Positions 6,638 to 13,543 of a DNA stretch of 19,452 nt are shown piece by piece. The position numbers were made by a program, and so were the translations under genes. Below the pieces are notes generated by a model. It worked only from the letters and a program-made list of their open reading frames with translations. It was not told the DNA's origin and ran no database searches. The first letter of the stretch is position 1. Every line of letters begins with the position of its first letter. Origin of the DNA: Bacillota bacterium (GTDB lineage Bacteria > Bacillota > Clostridia > Christensenellales > Aristaeellaceae); contig JAEYOV010000060.1 of assembly GCA_023411395.1 (NCBI GenBank), forward strand, positions 1-19,452, in the 5' to 3' direction.

Positions 6638-6666
6638 TTGACAGGAAAGCCTTCCCTGCTTATACT
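6638..6666 (+). promoter_or_regulatory. Sigma-A-type promoter for the large secreted protein
   Basis: TTGACA at 6638-6643 and TATACT at 6661-6666 are separated by exactly 17 bp, giving a leader of roughly 70 nt before the ATG at 6743. The rest of the 6458-6742 gap shows no gene that I can support. Confidence 0.8.
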
Positions 6667-6742
6667 TTTCCATAAGTACTGACGGTAACAGAACCTTGCT
6701 TGCATCACCATATCCTGACGACCGGCGTACAGGAGGTACGGC

Positions 6743-9292
6743 ATGAAAAACCACATTGCCCGGCTGCTTATTATGTCAGCGGTTCTTTTGGTGGTCTTAT
6801 TCCTTGGCGCGGCCCTGGCGGACACAGCCTACCCCGGGGAATGGGTCTGCGTCGCCGTTGACCCCGGCACAGGCGTTAAGCAAACCGATTTCGAGGGCAT
6901 GAACGTATCGGAGCTTGTGAAGCTTGTGATAAGCGAGGACGGAACACTGACCGTGTTAAGCTTTGGTGAAACCATAAAGGGCACCTGGGCACAGGCATCC
7001 GGCGGGATCACCGCCGAGATCGACGGGGAGCAGGTATCCTTTGCCCTTGAGGGCAGCCAGCTTGTGAACAATACGGACGGCGTGCTCATGTACCTGGAAA
7101 AGGAAAGCAAAAAGCCTGCCGCCGGCGGCCTTTTGTCCCTGGTCAAGGGAAGCAAATATGCCGGGCATTGGGTGGCCGAGGCCGTTGTTTCCCAGGGCGT
7201 GCGCATGACCGAGATGGAGGGCATTCCCGTATCGCAGCTCTTGAGCTTTACCTTCAACCGGGACGGCACGCTTGAGTTTCTCTCCATGGGCATCTCCACC
7301 GGCGGTACCTGGCAGGAAACGGAGGGCGGCATCACCGTTACGGTGGATGGCACCGTAACCGATATGCTGTATACGGACGGAAAGCTGGTGGCCGACAGCG
7401 AAGGCGTAACCGTGACCCTGATCCGCCAGGAGGGCGGTGCGCCTACCCCGGCGCCCAAGGCGCCCTCCATCGCCGGTGTCTGGAAAGCCGTGCGGTACGA
7501 TACCATGGGCTACACCTTTGACGCGGGCCTGCTTTTCCCGGATGGCTGCACATTGACCCTTCGGGAGGATGGCACGGGAGATGCCTTCATTATCAAAGAC
7601 TACACGGAGAAAGTTTTCTGGGAAGAGAAGGATGGGGCGCTATCCCTCTCCGGAAGCTATGTCTTCTCAAGCCCCGCCTATGACGCGGCAAAGGGCGAGC
7701 TTTCTGTAAGCTACGGCTCCGACACGGTGACCGTGTTCTTTAAACGGGAGGATGCACAGCCTGCGGCCACATTGACACCAGGCGGAAAGCCCGTTGAGAT
7801 TCCCGCGACAGTGGCGCCAACCGTTGCGCCTTCCCCATCGCCCGTTCCCACACAAGAGGCACCGGCGCCTGTACCCACACAGGAGGCACCGGCGCCCACG
7901 CCGGAGAGCACCCAATCCGGCAAGGCCCTTGTCACAACCCTGTTCACCATTCCCTTCCCCGGGGATGGCTGGGTGCTGAACGAGAACTGGGTCACCGACC
8001 GTGCGGGCTACTGCGGCGCGCAGTATGAACTCAAGGATGCGGACGGATTCACCGCCGCCCGCCTGAACGTATACGCCAGCCAGGAGCCGGTGAAAAATTA
8101 CAGGGATAAGCTCAAGGCGCTGACGGAATACGCAGGCAGCTACGGCCGGGAAACGCCTTTGACAGCCGTCATCGGCGGCATCAGCTTTTATACGGAAGCC
8201 TATGAAAAATGGGGCTGGCAAATGATTGACTACGCCGCCCGGATGGAAGAAAGCGGCTTCACCGTCACCATCAGCGTGGAGCAGCCGCAGAACATTGCCA
8301 ACCTGGAATCGATCCTTGGCAGCATTGCGTTCACCCTGCCACAGCTTAACCCGCCCAACGTGGACCCCCCCCTGCCCGAGGACGGAGAACCGTACGTACC
8401 GCAAACTTCATCCATCGATACCGCCTCGGGGCGCATACAGGCCTCCTGGGTGAAGACGGGCGATTCCATTGTGCTGGACAGTATCTTTAACAACGTCATC
8501 GCCATATCCGGCAGCCGGGTGTACATACTCACAGGCAAAACCCTTTCCGCCTATACCCTTTCCGCCGGCGCGCTTTTGCCCGACCCCTCCTTTGCCGGCG
8601 GAAAAATGGCGCTTCCCGATAATTTCGAATACCTGGCCCCCGGCAAGGATGGCTATCTGTATGTTTCCCAGGGCTTTTTCAACATCCTGGCAGTAAAGGA
8701 CAGGGAAATCGTACAGGATAACAGCGTATCCGGCGACCTGGCCATGCATCCCGGCGGGGAATGGGGCATCACCTTCTGGGCCAACGCCGAACCTGCGAAG
8801 GTCACGGCTGTGGGCGGTGTGCTTACCAGCGAGCCTTGGGTGCTTTCGAATCTATCCGATGCGGCCGGGCGGCAGGGGCGCTTCAGCATGATATCCTGCG
8901 TGTATGTCTCGAACACCCGCATCTATGTGGCCGGCACCGATGTTCTAAATGGTGATGCCCAGCGGGTGGCGGTATTCGATCTTGAGGGGAAGGAGCTTTA
9001 TACCTTCGGCGGCACGGAATGGACCCAGGACGACGCCTTTGGATCCGTGACCGGAATCGTGGAAACAAGCAACGGCATTCTTGTGCTGGACGGCAATTAC
9101 CGCGCCTTGAAGATGTTCGATAAGGACGGGCAGTTCCTGTGGTCGGTGGACAGTGACCCCCTGCTGGGCACCGATTACCCCTGGCTTTCCTCCATGGTGC
9201 CCACCGGGAACGCCGTGCTGATTGCCGCCGCTCAGGAGCGCCCGGACAAATCCTGCGATGAGCTGCTCCTGTTTGAAGTCACGGGGTTTTAG
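6743..9292 (+). CDS. Large secreted protein: three lipocalin-like repeats, Pro/Thr linker, C-terminal propeller-like region
   Basis: An 849-residue exported protein of unknown function; ATG with AGGAGG six bases upstream. Residues 1-26 are a signal peptide ending ALA|D. Two clear internal repeats start near residues 31 (GEWVCVAV) and 140 (GHWVAEAV); both contain DGTL-x2-LS-x-G and GTW-x4-GGIT-x3-DG. A more diverged third starts near 246 (GVWKAVRYD). The G-x-W openings and beta-rich pattern suggest lipocalin-like barrels. Residues about 340-392 form a Pro/Thr/Ala linker with the repeat PTQEAPAP. A compact domain at about 394-533 is followed by a beta-rich region at about 565-849 with VAVFDLEGKELYTFGG and LKMFDKDGQFLWSVDS, typical of NHL/PQQ-like propeller blades. 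There is no lipobox, transmembrane tail or LPXTG motif. It is flanked by its own promoter and a terminator, so it is probably monocistronic. Confidence 0.75.
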   Translation: MKNHIARLLIMSAVLLVVLFLGAALADTAYPGEWVCVAVDPGTGVKQTDFEGMNVSELVKLVISEDGTLTVLSFGETIKGTWAQASGGITAEIDGEQVSFALEGSQLVNNTDGVLMYLEKESKKPAAGGLLSLVKGSKYAGHWVAEAVVSQGVRMTEMEGIPVSQLLSFTFNRDGTLEFLSMGISTGGTWQETEGGITVTVDGTVTDMLYTDGKLVADSEGVTVTLIRQEGGAPTPAPKAPSIAGVWKAVRYDTMGYTFDAGLLFPDGCTLTLREDGTGDAFIIKDYTEKVFWEEKDGALSLSGSYVFSSPAYDAAKGELSVSYGSDTVTVFFKREDAQPAATLTPGGKPVEIPATVAPTVAPSPSPVPTQEAPAPVPTQEAPAPTPESTQSGKALVTTLFTIPFPGDGWVLNENWVTDRAGYCGAQYELKDADGFTAARLNVYASQEPVKNYRDKLKALTEYAGSYGRETPLTAVIGGISFYTEAYEKWGWQMIDYAARMEESGFTVTISVEQPQNIANLESILGSIAFTLPQLNPPNVDPPLPEDGEPYVPQTSSIDTASGRIQASWVKTGDSIVLDSIFNNVIAISGSRVYILTGKTLSAYTLSAGALLPDPSFAGGKMALPDNFEYLAPGKDGYLYVSQGFFNILAVKDREIVQDNSVSGDLAMHPGGEWGITFWANAEPAKVTAVGGVLTSEPWVLSNLSDAAGRQGRFSMISCVYVSNTRIYVAGTDVLNGDAQRVAVFDLEGKELYTFGGTEWTQDDAFGSVTGIVETSNGILVLDGNYRALKMFDKDGQFLWSVDSDPLLGTDYPWLSSMVPTGNAVLIAAAQERPDKSCDELLLFEVTGF
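7847..7900 (+). repeat. 27-bp direct repeat encoding the PTQEAPAP linker
   Basis: Two adjacent 27-bp units begin at 7847 and 7874 and each encodes PTQEAPAP plus one variable residue. They lie in the Pro/Thr-rich linker of the large secreted protein, a place where in-frame expansion is tolerated. Confidence 0.85.
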
Positions 9293-9352
9293 GGCGGGAG
9301 GTTCAATTCATCCGCGGCCGCCAGGATGCGGCCTGTGGACAGCCATAAAAGA

Positions 9353-9398
9353 AAGGAGCGCCTCACCTTTATCCGGTGGCGCCCCTTCCGTTTTTATT
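9353..9398. terminator. Probable bidirectional terminator between the secreted protein and the XRE regulator
   Basis: An imperfect hairpin pairs AAGG-A-GCGCC-T-CACC (9353-9367) with GGTG-GCGC-C-CCTT (from 9375), followed by TTTTTATT on the plus strand. On the minus strand it is followed by a CTTTCTTTT run. It overlaps the last codon and stop of the minus-strand regulator gene and would end both convergent transcripts. Confidence 0.6.
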
Positions 9399-9600
9399 CC
9401 TCTTTCCTGTACTCCAGTATATCCCCCGGCTGGCAGTCAAGCGCCCCGCACAGCTTATCCAGCGTCGAAAGCTTGATGGCCTTGACCTTTCCGTTTTTGA
9501 TAAGCGACACGTTGGCCATGGTCAGGCCCACGCGCTCGGTCAGCTCCGTCACGCTCATCTTGCGTTTGGCCAGCATGACATCCACATTGATCACAATCAT
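9394..9600 (-). CDS. YozG-like XRE/Cro-type helix-turn-helix regulator
   Basis: A 68-residue DNA-binding protein. The start ATG at 9600 overlaps the stop of the upstream membrane gene (ATGA), so translation is coupled. The sequence is a single helix-turn-helix domain of the short Cro/C1 (HTH_26) type: MLAKRKMSVTELTERVGLTM followed by NVSLIKNGKVKAIKLSTLDK, with the typical end CQPGDILEY. In Bacillus a DUF2975 membrane protein (YoaS) is paired with such a regulator (YozG); the same pairing and order is seen here. It may repress its own operon, since the promoter carries a palindrome on the -10 box. The frame extends upstream, but the longer version would lie inside the membrane protein gene. 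Confidence 0.88.
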   Translation of the reverse strand: MIVINVDVMLAKRKMSVTELTERVGLTMANVSLIKNGKVKAIKLSTLDKLCGALDCQPGDILEYRKEE

Positions 9601-10076
9601 ACCGTTCCCTCGTTTTCTTCCCTGAGCTCCGCCGCCTTGGCGATGTAGCGCGACAGCACTGCCGCGCAAACCGCAAACGCGATCCCGAACAGGATGATAA
9701 TGAGGGACATCATCACAATCGGCGGGCCGCTCATTTCAAGTGCCGCGAACACCGCGTTGCCCAGAAAAAACAGCCCGACATCGGCAAACAGCAAAAGCGC
9801 GCCGGTCTTCACCCACCTGGCCGTTTTAAGCGTGAACACCTGGTCCGTTTTGACCGCGGTGGATACCTTCCAGGCGTAAACGAGTATGGTGAAAAAGGGC
9901 AGCGATACCACCCAGAGAAAAATCATCCACGGCCACACAAAGGCCGCGGCCTTTGGATTTTCGTTTATCATCGCGTTCGCCTGCACCGGCAGCAGGAAGG
10001 CGCAAACCAGAAGCCCGCAGAAGGCAACGGCGAGGATGGCCAGGCGCACCCAGAAACACAAAGCTTTGGACGACAA
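9597..10076 (-). CDS. DUF2975 (YoaS-like) membrane protein
   Basis: A 159-residue membrane protein with four predicted hydrophobic segments at roughly residues 8-32, 45-68, 88-112 and 118-145. The central soluble stretch VSTAVKTDQVFTLKTARWVK is the characteristic conserved block of DUF2975 proteins. The start is TTG at 10076 with AGGAGG eight bases upstream, behind a consensus promoter. It is the first gene of a two-gene operon with the XRE regulator. The biochemical role of the family is unknown; the association with a small cytoplasmic regulator suggests a membrane-linked regulatory pair, by inference only. Confidence 0.87.
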   Translation of the reverse strand: MSSKALCFWVRLAILAVAFCGLLVCAFLLPVQANAMINENPKAAAFVWPWMIFLWVVSLPFFTILVYAWKVSTAVKTDQVFTLKTARWVKTGALLLFADVGLFFLGNAVFAALEMSGPPIVMMSLIIILFGIAFAVCAAVLSRYIAKAAELREENEGTV

Positions 10077-10102
10077 ATGTAAAACCTCCTTCTGTTTTCA
10101 TG

Positions 10103-10116
10103 CGCATTATAATGCG
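10103..10116. promoter_or_regulatory. 14-bp palindrome centred on the -10 box (candidate operator)
   Basis: CGCATTATAATGCG is a perfect palindrome covering the whole -10 hexamer of the DUF2975-XRE promoter. A dimeric helix-turn-helix protein bound there would block RNA polymerase. The regulator encoded by the same operon is the obvious candidate; this is inference. Confidence 0.5.
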
Positions 10117-10134
10117 TCCCGTTCCAAATGTCAA
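10106..10134 (-). promoter_or_regulatory. Consensus sigma-A promoter of the DUF2975-XRE operon
   Basis: On the minus strand TTGACA (10134-10129) and TATAAT (10111-10106) both match consensus perfectly with a 17-bp spacer. Upstream of the -35 box (10135-10168) the DNA is strongly AT-rich, like an UP element. Such a strong core promoter suggests that it is normally repressed. Confidence 0.9.
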
Positions 10135-10275
10135 TTTAAATTTATTGAGTTAAAATAAATATTTTATGCATTACCAATAAACCGCCGCTTTGCGGGGCAT
10201 GCGGCCCGGCGGTGGAGGAATACTTCGTTTGCGGCTTCATCCTCCTCCCCCTATCCGCCCGGCCTTTCTTTCTGC

Positions 10276-10281
10276 TATAAT
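10276..10281 (+). promoter_or_regulatory. Candidate -10 box for the UPF0303 gene
   Basis: TATAAT lies 64 bases before the ATG at 10345. The expected -35 region is GC-rich without a good match, so this promoter is weak or depends on an activator. Confidence 0.4.
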
Positions 10282-10344
10282 CTGCTTGTAATATGCGGCC
10301 GCCAGCGTTTATCCATCCCCCTTCAATTGGAAAGGAGCGCCCCC

Positions 10345-10848
10345 ATGCAAAACGAAAAACCGGCAGCCCCCGACATGGCGGAAATCATCAGGAAGCAGGA
10401 AGCAGCCCTTGTCTTTGACGAATTTGACGGCGAAGCCGCCTTTGCCATCGGCCAAGGCCTGAGAGAGCGCGCCATGCGCCTTGGCGGGAACGTATCCATT
10501 GACATCACGGCCAACGGCGTTACGCTGTTTCACTGCGCGTCCGGCCGGCCCACGCCCAATAACATGCGGTGGGTGCGGCGCAAAAGGAACACCGTTCTGG
10601 AGTTTCACAAAAGCTCCCTGCTGGTGGCGCAGGAAATGAAAGCCTCCGCAAGAACGCTGCAGGATTTCGGCCTTGCGGAAAGCGATTACGCGCTGTCGGG
10701 CGGCGGCTTTCCCATACGGATCAGCAGCCTGGGCGTGGTGGGCGCCATCACCGTATCGGGCCTGCCCCAGACCCACGATCATCAGTTGATTGTGGATGCG
10801 CTGTCGCAATACCTGCGCGTGAAAACGGAAACGGTTCTGTTGGGATAG
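10345..10848 (+). CDS. UPF0303 / HbpS-like (DUF336) family protein
   Basis: A 167-residue cytoplasmic protein of the UPF0303 branch of the HbpS/GlcG-like superfamily, often labelled heme-degrading domain protein. The start is ATG 10345 behind AAAGGAG (10331-10337); a TTG at 10327 would swallow that ribosome binding site. Family features include FDGEAAFAIGQGLRERA, VSIDITANGVTLFHCASGRP, NNMRWVRRKRNTVLEFHKSS and the C-terminal GGGFPIRISSLGVVGAITVS glycine-rich block. It appears monocistronic. Heme or small-ligand binding is known for distant relatives, but the function of UPF0303 itself is unproven. Confidence 0.85.
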   Translation: MQNEKPAAPDMAEIIRKQEAALVFDEFDGEAAFAIGQGLRERAMRLGGNVSIDITANGVTLFHCASGRPTPNNMRWVRRKRNTVLEFHKSSLLVAQEMKASARTLQDFGLAESDYALSGGGFPIRISSLGVVGAITVSGLPQTHDHQLIVDALSQYLRVKTETVLLG

Positions 10849-10993
10849 CCTGGCCTCCCCGCCCATATCATCCGTGTGCCCGCGCGGCCCTTGCGCCATT
10901 CCCTTTTTTGTGAAAAGATGGTATCATACAGGCAGTACAAAAACCTTGTTTGCCGTTGCAATGCGTGATACGGCGCAGGAAAGGGAGCCGGCC

Positions 10994-11725
10994 ATGGGTA
11001 TCAAAAAATATATCGTTCTCCTTTTGACATCGGCCATTGTGTGCCTGGCGGGAGCGGCCTTCGCGCAGGCCGTTCCAACCGCGGAGGAGCTGTACGCCCT
11101 CTACCCCGCGCCGGAGGCGGAGTTGACGAAAGACCCCCTGGAAGAACCGCTGCTCAGGCTGGTGAACAAAGCCCAAAAGCTGCCCTGGGATTTTGTGCCG
11201 GAGCTTGTCATCCCCAAGGTGCAGGCCAAGAAGAACGCAAAGATCGAGCTTCACCCCGAAGCCGCCGCCGCGCTGGAGGAGCTGTTTGCCGCCGCCCAGG
11301 CGGAGGGGCTGACGCTGGTGGCCGTTTCGGGCTACCGCTCCTACTACACGCAAAAAACGCTCTACCAGCGGTCGGTGGAAAACAACGGCAAGGCCCACGC
11401 CGACCTGGCCACCGCCCAGGCCGGCAAGAGCGAGCACCAATTGGGCCTGGCGGCGGATGTTTCCTGCGCCGCCATCAAGCTAAGCCTCAACCAATCCTTT
11501 CTGAAAACCAAGGAAGGCCAGTGGCTGAGCGAGCACTGCGCGGAGTTTGGCTTCATCATCCGCTACAAAACGGAGTGGGCCAAAATCACCCGCTACAAGG
11601 GCGAGCCCTGGCACATCCGCTATGTGGGCCGGGAGCACGCCCGGTTTATCACAAAGCTGAACGTTCCCTTCGATACGTACATGGCGTATTTGCAGTTGGT
11701 GTGGGAGAACGGGGTATCCCCATGA
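10994..11725 (+). CDS. Secreted VanY-type D-alanyl-D-alanine carboxypeptidase
   Basis: A 243-residue exported zinc peptidase that should trim the terminal D-Ala of peptidoglycan stem peptides. I place the start at ATG 10994, since it directly precedes a signal peptide (residues 1-24, ending AFA|Q). The frame stays open to 10874 without a signal-like sequence. The VanY/LAS domain covers about residues 75-225: GYRSYYTQKTLYQ, the zinc-site motif SEHQLGLAAD with H148 and D155, and EPWHIRYVG with catalytic E204 and zinc ligand H207. All key residues are present. There are no vanR/S/H/A genes nearby, so this is a housekeeping-type peptidase rather than a resistance cassette. Its stop overlaps the start of the next gene. 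Confidence 0.92.
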   Translation: MGIKKYIVLLLTSAIVCLAGAAFAQAVPTAEELYALYPAPEAELTKDPLEEPLLRLVNKAQKLPWDFVPELVIPKVQAKKNAKIELHPEAAAALEELFAAAQAEGLTLVAVSGYRSYYTQKTLYQRSVENNGKAHADLATAQAGKSEHQLGLAADVSCAAIKLSLNQSFLKTKEGQWLSEHCAEFGFIIRYKTEWAKITRYKGEPWHIRYVGREHARFITKLNVPFDTYMAYLQLVWENGVSP

Positions 11726-12501
11726 CAAGCCCCGTCCACCCCGCAAACCTCATCGGCCGCGGCGCCGCGGCAGACGTTTACCTTAACCAGGGCCAGGCCA
11801 TCAAGCTCTTTCATCCGGGCGCTTTGGAAGAATCGGTACTTTACGAGGCGGATATCCAGCAGCGGGTGTATCTCGCCGGGCTGTCCGCGCCCCGCGTTTT
11901 CGGCGTGACCACCATCGAAGGCCGGTACGCCATCCTCATGGAGCATGTACCCGGCCCCTCCCTGGGCCATCTGATGGAAACGGACCGGCCCCGCGCCCCG
12001 GAATACCTTGCAAAGGCCGCTGCGCTTCAGGTGAAAATGCATCAAACGCCGGGCGCCGGCCTGCCCTCGCAAAGCGAAAAGCTGCGCCGAAGGCTGCTTC
12101 ATGCGGACGCGTTACCGGATGAAGCAAGGCGGCGCCTTTTGTCCCTGCTGGATACCCTGGCGGAGGACAGGGTGGTCTGCCACGGCGATTTTCATCCCTA
12201 CAACCTCATTCAAACGGATCACGGCCTTGCTGTCATCGACTGGGTCGACGCCTCCCAAGGCAGCGCCGGGGCCGACGCCGCACGCTCATATTTGTTGTAC
12301 CTGCTCCACGGCCGGGAGGCCGCGGAACTATATCTGCAATACTACTGCCAGCAGGCAGGCATCAAAAAAGAAGCCATCCTGCAATGGCTCCCCATCCTTG
12401 CCGGGGCACGGCTCTTGGAAGCCGGCCGGGGGGATGATACGGAGCTGCTGATGCGGCTGGCCCAAGGGGCGCTGCCCCTTGACCCCGCCAAAGGGATATA
12501 A
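11722..12501 (+). CDS. Aminoglycoside phosphotransferase (APH)-fold kinase
   Basis: A 259-residue protein of the APH/choline-kinase-like phosphotransferase family. ATG 11722 overlaps the VanY-type stop (ATGA), indicating coupling. The N-lobe has IGRGAAADVY (glycine-rich loop) and QAIKLFHPG with the ATP-binding lysine, and then an ILMEHVPGPSLG hinge. The C-lobe has the Brenner motif VVCHGDFHPYNLIQ (H154, D156, N161) and AVIDWVD with metal-binding D173. The substrate is unknown: most chromosomal members are not resistance enzymes. The last 12 residues (ALPLDPAKGI end) and the stop codon are encoded by the two-hairpin repeat at 12463-12518, so the natural C-terminus was altered or created by the repeat. 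Confidence 0.88.
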   Translation: MTSPVHPANLIGRGAAADVYLNQGQAIKLFHPGALEESVLYEADIQQRVYLAGLSAPRVFGVTTIEGRYAILMEHVPGPSLGHLMETDRPRAPEYLAKAAALQVKMHQTPGAGLPSQSEKLRRRLLHADALPDEARRRLLSLLDTLAEDRVVCHGDFHPYNLIQTDHGLAVIDWVDASQGSAGADAARSYLLYLLHGREAAELYLQYYCQQAGIKKEAILQWLPILAGARLLEAGRGDDTELLMRLAQGALPLDPAKGI

Positions 12502-12518
12502 CCCCTTTGGAAACCCCA
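12463..12518. repeat. Two-hairpin interspersed repeat, copy 2
   Basis: Stem 1 is 12463-12470/12474-12481 (CAAGGGGC) and stem 2 is 12488-12495/12503-12510 (CCAAAGGG), ending in AAACCCCA as in copy 1 (2434-2489). Three base pairs differ from copy 1 in a compensatory way. It supplies the stop codon of the APH-fold kinase and may also act as a structured transcript end, though no T-run follows directly. Confidence 0.82.
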
Positions 12519-12573
12519 TATTCTATATACTATATTTTCTATCCAGGATTGGCATTATCATATCAAGAAGAAA

Positions 12574-12806
12574 ATGGAACTTAATGAACGTACAAATACA
12601 AGAAGAAGGGTCTCAGCCAAAAACTTGGCATTAGTAACAGGATTATTATATGGTGACATAGAATTATTTTATAGTCGTTATCGAACAGACAATCTGATTG
12701 GCACCACATTTTACATAGAAGGAGCTTTATAATGATCAAATTAGCTCCAAGTTTATATTCGGAAGATGATTGTGCAGAGAATATTGTTATTCCCTTGTTA
12801 CCATAT
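12574..12806 (+). pseudogene. AT-rich remnant of two coupled genes; the second resembles an endonuclease-type N-terminus
   Basis: About 285 nt of AT-rich DNA (12519-12806) contrast with the GC-rich flanks. A 52-codon frame from ATG 12574 ends at TAA 12730-12732 and may be a gene end or small gene; I do not recognise it. Its stop overlaps ATG 12732 (TAATG), which has GAAGGAG upstream. The second frame begins MIKLAPSLYSEDDCAENIVI then PLLPYL, resembling the start of HsdR_N/type IV-like restriction proteins (YSEEDVKN-x-IV-x-PLL). It then runs into the reverse of the acetyltransferase gene, so it is cut after about 25 codons. Identity is tentative; the coupled arrangement and the truncation are directly visible. 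Confidence 0.4.
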
Positions 12807-13319
12807 CTACTCCAGATGTACCATGTAAATATGCGACGGATAAACAACATCCGTGCCCTTTTTCCTGAAGCTGCCCTCATGGCTCACATGCATGCCGCAC
12901 TTTTGCATCACGCGGCCTGAAGCAGCGTTTTCAATGGCGACGGTACAGCGAAAATTGCGGATGCCCTTTTCATAGGCAAAAGCCATCAGCGCCTTTGCCA
13001 TTTCGGTGGCATAGCCCTTGCCCCAATGCGCCTTTGCGACACAATAACCAAACCCCCACTCTCCCTTGCCTCCTTCCGGCCCGATGCTGCATGTGCCCAT
13101 AAATTCATTTGTTTCTTTTGAAACCGCGACAAAGGAATAATCGGGCCATTCGTCCACATCGCAGAACAAATCCCGCAGCTCCTGCGGGTCTTTGTAATAG
13201 GGGTCGGCCAGGTATTTCCCGGCCTCGGGATCGCCCCATATGGACCAGACATTCTCCGCGTCATCCTGCCTCATGTTCCGCAAAATCAATCTTTCGGTCA
13301 CAATAGGAACTGTGATCAT
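12807..13319 (-). CDS. GNAT family N-acetyltransferase (RimJ/RimL-like)
   Basis: A 170-residue acetyltransferase using acetyl-CoA. ATG at 13319 is chosen because GGAGG lies nine bases upstream and the typical opening VPIVTERLILRNMRQDDAE follows at once; a longer frame begins at 13361. The N-terminal part and DYSFVAVSKETNEFMGTCSI form the central sheet. GYCVAKAHWGKGYATE is the acetyl-CoA pyrophosphate-binding motif (Q/R-x2-GKG-A), and RCTVAIENAASGRVMQKCGM is the conserved C-terminal block with NxAS. The substrate cannot be predicted: members acetylate protein N-termini or small molecules. The gene is transcribed alone on the minus strand, convergent with the remnant to its left. Confidence 0.9.
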   Translation of the reverse strand: MITVPIVTERLILRNMRQDDAENVWSIWGDPEAGKYLADPYYKDPQELRDLFCDVDEWPDYSFVAVSKETNEFMGTCSIGPEGGKGEWGFGYCVAKAHWGKGYATEMAKALMAFAYEKGIRNFRCTVAIENAASGRVMQKCGMHVSHEGSFRKKGTDVVYPSHIYMVHLE

Positions 13320-13465
13320 CCTTCGTTTCCTCCGTCCGCTTCCATCCGCCGCGCGTATCAAGCGCCGCTGCGCCTTATCGCATCCATCCTATCATGTTTT
13401 GGGAGAAAAATACAGTATATACAGCATCATGTTCCCCCCGCCTCCTGTAAAATTCCAAAATCCCC

Positions 13466-13495
13466 TTGCCAGAAATAACCATAAGGTGGTATAGT
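13466..13495 (+). promoter_or_regulatory. Promoter of the DUF362-permease operon
   Basis: TTGCCA (13466-13471) and TATAGT (13490-13495) are separated by 18 bp and lie about 50 nt before the ATG at 13544. Both boxes are one mismatch from consensus. Confidence 0.6.
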
Positions 13496-13543
13496 TTCAC
13501 TAGCCGAAACGCATACCACAAAAGCATGGAAGGGGCATACAAA

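Noticed and set aside
6496..6825. Minus-strand frame of 109 codons before the large secreted protein
   Set aside because: It covers the plus-strand promoter and signal peptide coding region, and no family or good start site is visible. A decayed fragment cannot be excluded.
10994..12501. A van-type or aminoglycoside resistance cassette
   Set aside because: There are no vanH/A/X or regulator genes, and APH-fold proteins on chromosomes usually have other substrates; nothing in the sequence shows resistance specificity.
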